A model generated the notes under the pieces. The model was not told the DNA's origin. It ran no database searches and saw only the letters and a list, made by a program, of their open reading frames with translations. The position numbers and the translations under genes are program-made. A DNA stretch of 64,000 nt. Source: Thalassia testudinum (lineage: Eukaryota; Streptophyta; Magnoliopsida; Alismatales; Hydrocharitaceae). The stretch covers positions 93,434,001 through 93,498,000 of the forward strand of contig JAZHRO010000063.1 of NCBI GenBank assembly GCA_037157565.1, given 5' to 3'. The stretch's first letter is position 1, and the number at the start of each line of letters is the position of its first letter. Positions 43,162 to 54,345 of the stretch are shown here, piece after piece.

Positions 43162-44586
43162 CTTCTTTGGTTGGACCTCGCCTAGCTGATGGCACTAAAC
43201 TCAGCACTTGTACAGTCTAACTCAGAGCTAACTAGAGCATCATGGAATTAAGGTGATATTTTTCCATTTTTCCCTTTTCTCATGCCTTTATTTTCAATGA
43301 GGACATTGCATAAGTTAGTCATGGTGGGTGGATTCATTTTTTAATAATATTGTCAACTCTATGGATTCCTTGTAAATTTTCCTTATTTTTCCTTTTAATT
43401 TAAAAAAAGAGAAAAAAAAATTTTGAATTAGGGAAAGAAAACTTGGGCTTTAGAAATTTTCAACCTTAGCAAATAATACAGTAGGACCTAAACACTTAGA
43501 CCTTTCAGGTCTTCGGGCTTAATCAAACCAGGTGTCCACTAAAATGTAGACTTGTTTCTCGAGTCCTCGCCATTTGAAAATTCATTTCTAATTGGTAAAT
43601 AGTTGGAGTGATAAGTTCATGACTTATCAACCTGTCTTCTGATTTTAAGGAACTTATAGTCTAAGCATCTACACACTCTTCACACTGGCTCACTGTTTGG
43701 CAATTTTAACAAAAATTGGGTAGATAATGAACCTTCTAGGGTGGTATGGCTGGTAAGTTGTTGGTGGTAACAGCTCATCGGCCAGTTGTCTAGAGCCCAG
43801 CCACACGACCATTCTCTTTCTACTGCCTTTAGGTAAATCTTAGATTAGGGAAGCCACATACTTAAAAAATAAAAATAAAAAAAGCAAAGTATCCAAAAAG
43901 AAAAAAAAAGAAATAGAAAAGAAGAAAAAAATAAAGAAATAAGCCACACTTCACCGCACGAGTATGGCTGGTAAGTTGTCGGTGGTAACAGCTCATCGAT
44001 CGGTTGTCCAGAACCCAGCTCATGAAATGCACATATAATTCCTAAACACTTATGAAGAAGCAGGGAAGTAGAATAATTCGGGGAGATATACACTGGGTTT
44101 GCTCTTGTGTTGACCCCATAAAAATAAAACTAAGGAGAAAGCTACTAGTCATATAGATACACCTTTAGGTAGAATTCCTTTCCAAGGTCACTTAGGGGAG
44201 TAGAAACCCAAAGTCCATTCTAATTGCCGATCAGTGAGTCTATCACATGTCACATAAAAAGATGCTTAGTACTTAGAGTTATTTTTGAGTCTTGGGTGGG
44301 TTGGGTAGCTGTAGAAAGCTATCCTGAAACTATAAACTCAAAAATCCAAAAATAACTAGAAAAGAAGAAAAAGAAAAAAGATGCTTTTGCTTTTGAATAA
44401 GGTGAGCGCTTCGGCAATCAACATTTTAGCAGACGTCCAGGCATTGTTGTGTCCCCATAGTTCAGGTTTTAGTAGAAATTTTCTAAGTGTTGAAAAATAA
44501 CTATTGCCTAAGTAGTTTGATCCTAATTCTGTGTATAAATACCATATAGTTTTGCTAGGGACTAGCAAAAGATAAGCATGGGGGTG
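43162..44586 (+). mobile_element. Element I 3' UTR and polypurine tract
   Basis: No env-like or other frame is seen after integrase. Two copies of a roughly 55-base unit (43742-43800 and 43962-44020) share GGCTGGTAAGTTGT, GGTGGTAACAGCTCATCG and AGTTGTC/GGTTGTC. The tract AAAAGATAAGCATGGGGGTG (44566-44585) ends next to the LTR. The same layout is in 1-615 and in minus-strand copies of P1, D and P2. Confidence 0.75.
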
Positions 44587-45996
44587 TGATGTGTATACAT
44601 CTAAGTAGCATAAAATGTCTATCTATGCATGTTCTTAGTATCATAAAAGCATCATGCATTATAAATATTACATAACATGCAACATCATGCATTTAGGATA
44701 ATTTGTATAAATTGTATAGTAATTCGTCTCTTTTTTGTGGTCAGGGATAAGGTAATATTTAATGGGACCTCGAATTGACTATCTGACCATATGGATCTAA
44801 TCAGGACGACCATCAAAACCTAATGCCTCCAAAATCGTCTCGATCAAACCTCCAAAGCATCAGATACGGTCTGAGAAAGATCAATGGTCAAGGACCAAGG
44901 TGGTGTAAAATTCGTACCTCGGACAACAAATCCAACTACACGAATGAGTTCGGATCGACGATCACAGCCCAACGGTGCGAAAATTGGTACAATTCGACAA
45001 CTGTGGCACCTCCTACAAGCAAATGATGGACGGCCCAAATGGCGCCATGTGGCACCATCCAAGCCGTCAGAAGGCACCAGCCTCTTCCTCTTCATCAAAG
45101 GTCACGCGATCTCGACCGTTGGATCGAGATCTAATGGTTGTGAGCATGGGACCCTTAAATCAGAAACACGAACAAAGAGCGTGTGTAGCACAGCGGTTAA
45201 GGCGCTGCTCCACAGCAAGTCACCCATTCGAGCTACCTCTCTACGCTTCCTCCTTGCATGCGAGAGCGAAATTGGGCCCTCCATTCAAGAACTTGTGACT
45301 CAGATCAATAAATTGGATGGACACGCGATTAAATGCCCAATCTCATGTGAGATCACACGTGTGGGAGGTGCGATCGGTAAAGGCATGTAGGCACACATTT
45401 TGAGCCGTTGATCGCTCATCCAATGGCGATGAAGCGGCCGCGTCACCTCTTAACACGCGAAGAGGAAGCGGCAAGCATGGATCTTAGCCATTGGATGTGC
45501 GATCAGATAGCGGAGATCATGTGTACATGGGCACGAATGACTGAAGGAGGGGCGACGTCAACGTGGCAGTGTGTGGAGCATCGGATGAGCAATGGATGGC
45601 CTAGTTGAGGCATAGCTACAGTGACGTTCATTTACAATGATGCACATATCCGTCACTAAAGGCAGCAGAGTTAATTTTTGAAAGATTAAATGCCCTTTTT
45701 ATCCTTGTACCTCAACTATACAAAGGCACCTACACCCCCTTTGTCCATCATCCCTTCTATTATCTCTCTTCCTCTCGAAGATCTAAGAACTCAAGCTCTA
45801 AAGCTCACTCTATTGCTCCCAAGCTACGGGAAGCTCCACTAGAATAAAAATAAAAATTTTTCCACCTCTCATCCTCTTCGTGGAGCTCTCGTCAGCCATC
45901 TTCTCACCCCCATTCTGGAAGTGGATCCCATGACTCCGACTCCCTGCCTCACCCTTGGTTATTCTCAATCTATCCACCATCCTCCGTCTTCGCTCT
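44587..45996 (+). repeat. Element I 3' LTR, left part
   Basis: It begins TGATGTGTATACATC and is the partner of 25035-26888, recognisably diverged. The G-box palindrome is decayed (45031-45064), the CCGTTGGATC inverted repeat is at 45117-45138, the tRNA-like A-box is at 45186-45196 and the B-box at 45226-45234. The TATA box reads TATACAAAG (about 45718) against TATATAAAG in the 5' LTR. It is interrupted at 45996 after GCTCT by the D/P2 stack; the remainder is at 61890-62278. Confidence 0.85.
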
Positions 45997-47712
45997 TGAT
46001 TAACGGATTTTCACGAGAGAAAATTGGGGTTAGGAGAAACCCGTTGCTATAGTCGCAAAAACACGTTATCAAGTAAGATATTTTATCGAAACTCCAAGGG
46101 AGTCCTGGGTCAAACACAGGGTGGCGACATTTTCTTTCGTTAAAATCCATGCTTTACTTTATTTGTTTTTGGGGTTTTTAGGTTTTGTTCTTTTTTTTTG
46201 TGTTTTTGTGGCAATGAAATAAAGAAGATAACACACAAAGTGGAGAGAAGAAAATCTACTATAATGCAATGTCATTTATTACAATAAATGGAAATATGAC
46301 AAAAATAACAGAGATAGAGGTGAGAGGAAATCTCCCAAATTAGCTATTTGGCGAGACAATGGTGCTTGGCGGCAGCTTGAACGGAGGAGGTGAGAAGTTG
46401 GACAACAAGGATGAGATGCAAGAGGACGTTGGGTAGAAGAAGAGGTGATTGACTTCATGAATGAAGATGAGGGGACATCCTCTAGGTCTCCTATGAAGAT
46501 GATGAGGAATAAGATGAATATTTGGTAGAGGGAAAGGGTTTCTGCACTATTAGGTGGTCTAAAGCTTGAGAGGGAGCTCTTGGGAGCTTAAAGGGCTCTT
46601 TGGAACTCTAGAGGGGGTATGAGTAGTATAGGAAGTGATGATGCTTGAAGGGAAGGTGTGTAGGTCTTTATATAGTGGATGAGAGGAGAGTAAAATAGGC
46701 ATAAGACAAATAGTGACCTCCAAGACGTCGCTGTAGGTCTAGCTCAAGTGTCGCTGTAGCCAACCCCCGCCCACTCACATGCGCATTGCGCTGACCCTCC
46801 ATCTCGCATTGCCAGCTGCCATCGCAGCCATCCATCAAGCATCTACAGGCATTCGCTGGTGCGTGTTGATCCGAGTGAAGTGAACCACCACCCTTGGATG
46901 GCAGATGAAGGGCTCTGAGCGCGTAGAAGAGAACACTCTAGATCGCGCCCCCACCCGATCAAACAGCGGAGATTGTGTCAGATGACTTAAACATCATGCC
47001 CCCGATTTTACCTACAATTGCACGTCTACCCATGCATTCAATCTTGCGTGTATGGATCTCACGCATCGGTGACACCACGTAGCTGCTTCCTTCGTCGCCT
47101 GATCATCCATCGATAGCTCAATTTCTCACCCACGTGCACTTAGCAAATAAAATCCGCACACATGGCTTCAATCATGTGACCGTGCGTTGTGAGCTAAGGC
47201 ACCAACCGTTGTGCTGAGGTTGATTCTGTGCTTCGCTTCGGAATTAAGGCTCCATGCCCATGACCATTGGATCTTAATCCAATGGTAGCTATTGTGTGAA
47301 GCCTTCTCTCTACTTGGCTTGAGGTGGGCGGTGCGGCGCTTTGACGACCATTGGATTTGAATCTAATGGTTGAGACTTCACAAGTGTAGCTTAGGAGGAG
47401 CTATAGCCGGTTGAGACTTCTCTCTTCTTCTTGTAGAGGGTGCTGCAAAACTCTGATCGGAGTGTTTTTTGCGCTAATGGAATGCAATCGTCGCTCCAGA
47501 TCCATCCATACAGTCGGATTCTTCATCTGAAGCCTGTAAAGAGGTCGCATTTCCTCCTGGCCATAAAATGTCTGAATTAGTATACAATATACACAAATTA
47601 TCCTAAATGCAATGCAATGAGTGTTATGCAATATTTATACCATGGAATGCAATGCTAGGCTTAGGAACTATCATAAATAAGCATTTTATCATGAATTCAT
47701 GCATGTTTATCA
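45997..47712 (-). repeat. Element D 3' LTR
   Basis: 1716 bp, plus-strand TGATTAACGG to TTTATCA, next to the polypurine tract. It belongs to the same broad Athila group but a different subfamily from LTRs at 52959 and 60436. It carries two inverted repeats of the ACCATTGGAT/ATCCAATGGT kind (47263-47286 and 47347-47370) and a degenerate tRNA-like A-box (47206-47216) and B-box (47164-47173). TATA is the reverse complement of TATATAG near 46670. Confidence 0.8.
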
Positions 47713-48079
47713 TACCCCCATGCTTACTTTTTGCTAGTACCTAGCAAAATTAACCTAAATGCTATGTATAAAAGTAGAATCAGGGTTTGATTACTTAGGT
47801 GAGATTTGTTGGTTGCTTTAGAAAGTTTCAACCCAAGAACTGGTTACAAAAACTCGATAGTGCCCGGGTGTCTGCCAGAATGCAGACCGCCCAAGTCCTC
47901 GCCTTATTTGAAAATGGAAGATACATTTTTTTTTTTCATCTTTTCTAATTTTTTTTGGAATTTTGGAGTTTGAGAGTTTCAGAATAACTTTTTATGGCTA
48001 CCCAACCTGCCCAAGGCTCAAAAAGGAATCTAAGTGCTAAGCATCTTGTGAAAAGAGTGAAAGACTCACTAGGTGGCCA
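47713..48079 (-). mobile_element. Element D polypurine tract and shortened 3' UTR
   Basis: The tract is the reverse complement of TACCCCCATGC. A stem-loop GTCTGC/GCAGAC lies at 47872-47889. The UTR ends abruptly at about 48080 in GACTCACTAGGTGGCCA, where other copies continue for another kilobase, and joins RNase H/integrase coding sequence. Confidence 0.65.
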
Positions 48080-48887
48080 TTTTCTGGCACACATTGGCAA
48101 ATAATCTGGTCGACGCCAATACAATACAGCTCGGGATCATCCCAAAAATAATATTTGGCCTCAAACATAAGTCTGTCTCGTTATGTTTTAGTCCATTCCT
48201 TGGGGATTTGACCAACGGCAAAATAATTGACAATATCCGCAAACCAGGGGGTTCAAATACTGGAGACTGTAAGGATAGTCTCATCCAGAAAAGTGTCTGA
48301 GATAGGGGTATCCAGATGAGAAGAATCAATTAGGATTCTCGAAAGGTGATCCGCCACTACATTTTGTGCCCCAGCTTTGTCCCTAATTTCAAGGTCAAAT
48401 TCATGAAGTAACAGAATCCAACGAATAAACCAGGGCTTGGCATCCTTTTTGGCTAAGAGGTGTTGCAAGGTCGAGTGGTCGGTGTAAATGATAATGTGAG
48501 AACCTAAAAGATAAGCCCTGAATTTTTCTAAGGCGAAGACTACAGCTAGCAACTCCTTTTTAGTAACGATGTAGTTCCTCTAGGCCTCATCCAAAGTCTT
48601 GCTAGCATAGTAGATCGCAGAGGGCTTCTTATCTACTTTCTGACCCAAGATAGCCCCGACGGCGTAATCAGATGCATCAGCTATGATCTCAAATGGGGTT
48701 GTCTAGATTGGTGGTTGCAACACCGGGGCATAGGTGAGTGCCATTTTTCAATAAATCAAATGCCTTAACGGCACGATTCATCAAACACGAATGGCATGTC
48801 TTTGGCCAGAAGGTTACTCAAGGGTCGAGCAATCTTCGAGAAGTCCTTGACAAATCTTCGATAAAAACCCACATGCCCAAGGAATGA
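48080..48887 (-). pseudogene. Element D RNase H and start of integrase
   Basis: Minus-strand translation gives GFYRRFVKDFSKIARPLSNLLAKDM, then RNase H pieces in changing frames. The open stretch 48253-48552 shows ELLAVVFALEKFRAYL, IIYTDHSTLQHLLAKKDA and NVVADHLSRI, with Glu and two catalytic Asp kept. After the spacer, the integrase N-terminus begins (PELYCIGVDQIICQCVPE-like) and stops at the deletion. All integrase catalytic residues are missing. Confidence 0.75.
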
Positions 48888-50040
48888 TCAGATCTGTTTC
48901 ACGGATGTAGGTGGAGGTAGTCTAGAGATAGCATCCACCTTAGCCTTATCAACTTCAATACCCCAATTAGAAACCATGTGACCTAAGACAATGCCTTCTT
49001 GAGTCATGAAGTGGCTCTTCTCCCAGCTAAGGACCAGACATGTCTTAATGCATCTCCAGAGGATCAATTCCAAGTTAGCTAGGCATGACTCGAAGGAATC
49101 TCGGAAAATGGAGAAATCATCCATGAACACCTCAAGACAATCTCCTACCATGTCCGAAAAGATGTCTAGCATGCACCTTTGAAAGGCCGTGGGTGCATTA
49201 CAAAGCCTGAACGGCATTCTACGGAATGTAAAGGTTCCTAGGGACACGTGAAAGTTATCTTTTCCTGGTTTTCGAGATGGATAGGGACTTGATCATATCT
49301 CAAATAACCATACAGGAAGCAAAAGTACTTTTGCCCAGCTAACCTTTCTAAGATTTGATCAATGAGTACCAAGGGGAAATGATCCTTTTTGGTGATTATG
49401 TTCAGCTTCCTATAGTCAATACAAACTCTCTAGGCAGAAGCTGAATAGGTGGTAAAGGATTCCCCTTTCTCGTTAGTCGTAACGATTATTCCCACCTTGT
49501 ATAATTTGAACGGGGCTAACCCACGGACTATCCAAGATCTGGTAAATAATGCCTGCATCGAGCCACTTTATTATCTCCTTTTTTACCACTTCTCGCATAA
49601 TCAAGTTTAATCTCCTTTGCATTTTGCGAGAAGGGCGAGATCCATCTTCCATGAAAATACGATGATTACAGTAAGATGGCTCGATCCCCCCAAGGTCATG
49701 AATGGTCCAACCAATTGCCTCCTTATTTTCATAAGGACCTTAATCAATCTCAATTCTTGCTCCTTAGTCAAATCAGCACTAATAATCACAAGGAGCGTAT
49801 TCTTAGGTCCTAAGAACTCGTATTTTAAACTTTCCAACAATGGTTTCAATTCCCGCTGAGGTGGGTTCAGTATAGAGTGTAAGGAGGATGCTGATGAAGA
49901 TTCATCAGGATGGTCCAGTGGAAGAGGTTGGGAATTAACAAAATCAACAACCTCTTCCGAGTGTGGTGAGTCTGCCATAGAGGGTTGTGGGTTGGGTTCG
50001 CTAAAGCGATGGAGTCCTCGAGTACACTGACCATCATACA
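48888..50040 (-). pseudogene. Element D reverse transcriptase
   Basis: Minus strand. N-terminal part (49607-50041): PESLKYEFLGPKNT-like, DLTKEQELRLIKVL, then broken DAGIIYQILDSPWVSPVQI and VWIDYRKL-type remnants around 49420-49560. The palm is open at 48888-49247: GTFTFRRMPFRLCNAPTAFQ, FMDDFSIFRDSF with the catalytic Asp pair, and HFMTQEGIVLGHMVS. Several frameshifts separate the parts. Motifs place it with element I RT. Confidence 0.8.
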
Positions 50041-51087
50041 AGTCTCAACATTAAAATCATGATCCTCGAGCTTCTCAATGAATCCACAATCCTCAAATCC
50101 TTTTGTCACCTTGAAAATATCAAGAGTCAACTTCTTATCCCCAAAGGCGATCTCCATACTACCACTCTCACAATTTATGTTGGCCTTGGCAATAGGTAGG
50201 AACAGATGCCCCAGAATGATGGGCATGTTCCTTAATTCTTCAGGTACATCCATGTCAAGGACCAGGAAATCTACGGGAAAATAGAAGTCCTTGACCTTAA
50301 CAATAACGTCCTTAATAACGCCTTTCGATGTGGTGACTGAACGGTCCGCTAACTGTAGCATTACTAAGGTTGGCCTAAGTTCACCCAACCCAAACCTTTC
50401 ATAAAGAGAGGTTGGGATTAGGTTGATGGATGCACCTAGATCCAATAATGCCCTATCAAAAGTGTAATCTCCAATGATGCATGAAATCAAGGGGGCACCT
50501 AGATCTGTCTTCTTCTTAGGAAGGTGGTGTAGGATGACATAACTCGCTTGCTCAGAGAGAATCACCTTCCTTGGGGTGGGTTCTTTTGGCTTACGCTTTT
50601 GGGTACATAGAGCTTTCAGGAATTTAGCGTAAGCTAAGATGTGCTTAATAGCATCAAGGAGCAGGATATTGATCTCTACACTCTTGAATAAATTCGGGAG
50701 GTCCTCATTGCTAGCAAGGGTTTTCTTCTTACTGGTTTTCAATAAGGCTTCAGAGAACGAGATGTGGGTGGTGCCCTCAATTTCAGGTCCTTGGGCCTTA
50801 TTGTCTTCTTCAATCTCCTTTTCTCTCTCGGGCTCCCTAGGGTTTTGGTTTCTAGAAGGTAATTTAGGGTCCTGGGTTTGCTTCCCGCTCCTCAAGGTGA
50901 CGGAGTTTGTAGAGGCGTATGGGTTCGGGTCATGAGGTAGGGTAGGAAAGATTGGAGGGCCTTGATTGTTCAAATATCTAGGAGCAGAAGAAGAGGAGGG
51001 ACCCTGCTCAACCATTTGAACATGTGCATGTGGGTCCCTTTGATTTCCATACCCTTGGACTCTATTGCCTGATTTTACACATTGCAT
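50041..51087 (-). pseudogene. Element D gag-protease linker and protease (406-codon open frame)
   Basis: A long uninterrupted stretch on the minus strand (frame extends to 49867). It contains a basic/Pro-rich linker (SGKQTQDPKLPSRNQNP), an acidic patch, VEINILLLDAIKHILAYAKFLKALC, and the protease: ISCIIGDYTFDRALLDLGASINLIP with DLG, LRPTLVMLQLADRS, FYFPVDFLVLDMDVPEELRNMPIILGH. After the PR domain it enters the RT linker and ends by frameshift. It is the most intact protease in the window. Confidence 0.85.
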
Positions 51088-52643
51088 GAGTTGGGTACAG
51101 GTTGGGATGGTAGAGATCCGGGCTGTCAGGTGTTAGCAATAAGCTCGGATTGCAAGTTGTCCAATGATGTCTTCATTTGTTACATAAGCTAAAGCATGGA
51201 CCCTTGCATTTCTACCAATTGCAGGTTTAGATCAGCCTGCTCTGTGAATTTTTTGGCATTTCAAGATGGCTGAGAAACCTGTTTCAGGGGCAACTGGATG
51301 TATACTTGACCCTGACCCGTAGGTCTTTGAGGTGCATAGTTGCTTGCTCATGTTTGGGTCTATTGCCCTTGAGTTTTCCAGGAGAAGTTAGGGTGGTTCC
51401 TCCAACCTGGGTTGTAAGTGTTAGAATATAGGTTAGACCTAGCATTCTCTTTTATTGCATACGCATCCTCATAGGGTGAGGATGGAGAAAAAGAAGGATC
51501 AGAAAAGCTAGGATTAAAGGCCCCAACTTGGAACCCATAAGGTTCCTAGAAATTCTAGCTTACAGGTTGAGCCGATTCTAGCTGATTCACAAACTCCCAC
51601 CCTGTGGAAGTCGTGAAGAATGGAATCCCACATTTTGGGATTGAGTGGGTGTAGAAGTGTTTCTTAAGTTTCCATCCATCCACTCTTCCATCCTTTTCAC
51701 AACCAAGTCCACCCTATCTTATTTGTTGCAAATCAATTCCATGTCAAATGAATGAGAATTCTAGATCTCATTAGCATTTGACCTAGGTTGTTGGGATCGG
51801 TTGACGGTATCCATGGAGGCATGATTGATTGAATTCTTGGACATTTCCTCAAACAGGTTATATGCGCTATCTACATCCCTATTAAGAAATTACCTCCACA
51901 GGAGGCATCCACGTGATTACGAAGTTGTTCGACCAACCCGTGATAGAATATCTACACAAGTTGCCATTTCGGCACCTCGTGGTGTGGACACTTCCTCAAA
52001 AGATCCTAGAATTGCTCCCAGGCACCATGAAACGGTTCCCCTGGCCGCTGGGTAAAAGTGGTAATCGCCCGTTGCAAGGCATTGGTCCATCCAATCGGGA
52101 AGAATTTCTTCAGGAAAGCTGACTTAAGAACAACCCATGTTTCTATCAGCCTTCCAATGGTCCAATACCAATGTGTGGCCTTATCCTTGAGAGAGTAGGG
52201 AAAGAGCCTCATGATCATCTACTCTTCGTTCACATTCCTAGCTTTGGTGGTCTGAACCAAAGTGGTCAGATCCTCCAAGTGCTGGAATGGGTCCTCCGAG
52301 CCAAACCTATGGAAATGCTTAATCAAACTTAAGACTTGGGGCTTGATTTCTACGTCTCCAGTGGGAATCATGATGTTGAGATGTTCCCCATAGTTTGAAG
52401 GATCATAGAAATCCTTCAAGGGCCGAGTGCCTTGACCATTCATTCATTGGAACCATTGCTACATCTATTGCAATTCTTCCAACTGCCTCTGAATCAACTC
52501 CTGCTAGTTCAGGGGCAAGGGAGGTGGTTGTTGATCAGCCATGGGATTTGCCTGGCTATAACTCAACCTCCACCTCCAGGAATGGTCTAAAGGCCCTTCC
52601 AAACGAGGGTTCAATGACCTCCTTCCAAGCATACACTGGAAGG
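51088..52643 (-). pseudogene. Element D gag
   Basis: Minus strand. It starts MLGRRSLNPRLEGPLDH (52640s), then after stops DFYDPSNYGEH, IKPQVLSLIKHFHRFGSEDPF, the capsid core MRLFPYSLKDKATHWYWTIGR and KSAFLKKFFPIGWTNALQRAITTF, GEPFHGAWEQF and CPHHEVPKWQLV. The C-terminal NPGWRNHPNFSW and the AEMQGSMLQLM-like helix are near 51400 and 51190. At least eight stops are spread through it. It clarifies the pieces of gag split elsewhere. Confidence 0.8.
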
Positions 52644-52958
52644 AAGTTGGAAGGACAAGGAAAAGATGGAACCCTACAGCATAAAAATGCAAGCCTGTCC
52701 TTAGGTTGGGTAGCCTAAAGATCTACAAACTCTTAGAATCCGTCTTAAGATTATAATGATTTACTCCACTTTTATCTGGTCAATCCAACCAATTAGAAGG
52801 AGGGGCTGGGGAGAAGGTTCTTCCTTTAGCTTGCACCATCGGTTCCTTTGAAACCCCCCAACCACAGTCGTTTGATACTACTCCCCTAACTAGACATCAG
52901 ATTGACTAGAATAAGCAAGTTAATCGGAACAACATCGACTCTGAAGAGCAAATCAAAT
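52644..52958 (-). mobile_element. Truncated leader of element D
   Basis: About 300 bp before the gag start, matching the leader just before gag in the P1 and element I copies (for example CTAGACATCAGATTGA near 52892, found also near 39740). It is cut by the end of the P2 3' LTR at 52959; primer site and 5' LTR are absent. Confidence 0.6.
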
Positions 52959-54345
52959 GATGGGGCAAAGATTCTTTGCGGAAAGCTTTGAGTTTGGAAA
53001 ACCCGTCATCGTAGTTCAATTCGATAGAAAATTCGTCGATCAAATAGTTTTTCTGATCGAAACTCGAGGTGAGTCCTAGGTTGAACATGGGGAGGCGAAC
53101 ATTTGGTTTGAAAAATCCATGTTTCACTTTTCATTTATTTTTGTCATTTTTATTTTTTATAATTTTTTTGGTGTTTTCATCAAGCAAGAGATCAAATCGA
53201 TGAAAACATTATCTAACTAATCTACTTACAAAATATAAGAGAGAGAGAGAGAAAATATCAATATATTGATGAACAAATGTTTCCTACAGCTATGAAAGTA
53301 GAAAAACTATACTAGAAAGCAGTAAAGATAGATGGAGATGAGAAGAGTCCCCCTTGACGATCGCTTGGAGGACGACTCGCTCTGACAACGCCTGGATGAA
53401 GGTGGTAAGGAGCGAGACGAGGGAGAATGGCATCAAAGGAAGGAGGACGGGCAAGACATTGTCGCAGTGAGGATCTTCTTCTCGAAGGAGGTGAGAGGAC
53501 GGTCGCAAGATGCTCCAGGAATGGGGATGAGAGGCGGGAAAATATTTGATTCTACTCTAAAGGAGAATCCCGAGCTTAGGACAAGATCTCTCTAGAACCT
53601 TGGAGGTGGTGGGGAGAAGAAAGGAACATATGAAGAAGAATGGGAGGGGTAGGGGTCCTTTTATAGTGGAGGAACGGATCCATTTCATACATATGACATT
53701 TCATGACAGCAATAAACATCGCTGAAGATTAGCTGCAAGGGTTGCTAAAGCTCCAACTCATGCGCCCCGTGTCGTGCACGCTCGCTGGCACAGCACTGCC
53801 TCCGCACACTTACTGCCACGCGTGCCCATGCGCTACATGCGTGCAGTAGTGCGTGCGTGCCCATGGGCAGCCTGGATAGCACCACATGGCACAATCTAGG
53901 TTGTTTATCTTCTTTCCTTTGTGAGGACTGCTATAGAAGTCTAATTGAGTTGATTTTCACACCGTTGACTGCGATCGTCTACTCAAATCCATCCATGTAG
54001 TCAAATTTTTCATTTGAAGCTTCGAATTGCATCACCTAGTCCCTTGGCTGTTGATCTTTCTTAGACTACATAAGGTGCTACGGGACTCCGATCAAGACGA
54101 TTTTGGAGGCGTTGGACTCCGACCGTCGTCCTAATTAGATCTATATGATAGGATCGTTAATCCAAGGCTCCGAATTAAATCTCCTCTCCTAGCCACAAAA
54201 GGACATGAGTTAACCTAAAATGTACACAACTTAATCTAAATGCAAAATGATGCATGCTATGCAATATTTATAACATGGAATGCATATCTAAGCCTAGGAA
54301 CATGCATAAATAGGTAGTTTTCTTTAATTAAATGTGCTTTCATCA
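52959..54345 (-). repeat. P2 3' LTR
   Basis: 1387 bp, TGATGGGGC to TTTCATCA. TATA is the reverse complement of CCTTTTATAGTGG near 53658. A decayed G-box-type inverted repeat lies near 53871-53903. A GA microsatellite is near 53238. No tRNA-like module was found in this subfamily. Confidence 0.8.

Larger units (their letters stand above)
45997..52958 (-). mobile_element. Element D: Athila with integrase deletion, 5' LTR missing
   Basis: On the minus strand: gag (52643 to 51090), protease, RT, RNase H, start of integrase, 3' UTR, 3' LTR (45997-47712). The integrase core is deleted at about 48080, where pol joins the 3' UTR. The 5' end stops in the leader at 52958, where P2 begins, and no matching 5' LTR exists. 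The left flank GCTCT (45992-45996) has its near-match TCTCT only at 61885-61889, beyond P2. Confidence 0.75.

Noticed and set aside
43162..44586. Env-like frame downstream of integrase, as in some Athila elements
   Set aside because: No open stretch of useful length or membrane-segment pattern; the region matches noncoding 3' UTR of other copies.
45181..45245. Functional tRNA gene
   Set aside because: A- and B-box-like sequences are present, but acceptor and T stems do not pair well and the copies differ freely; kept only as a tRNA-like module.
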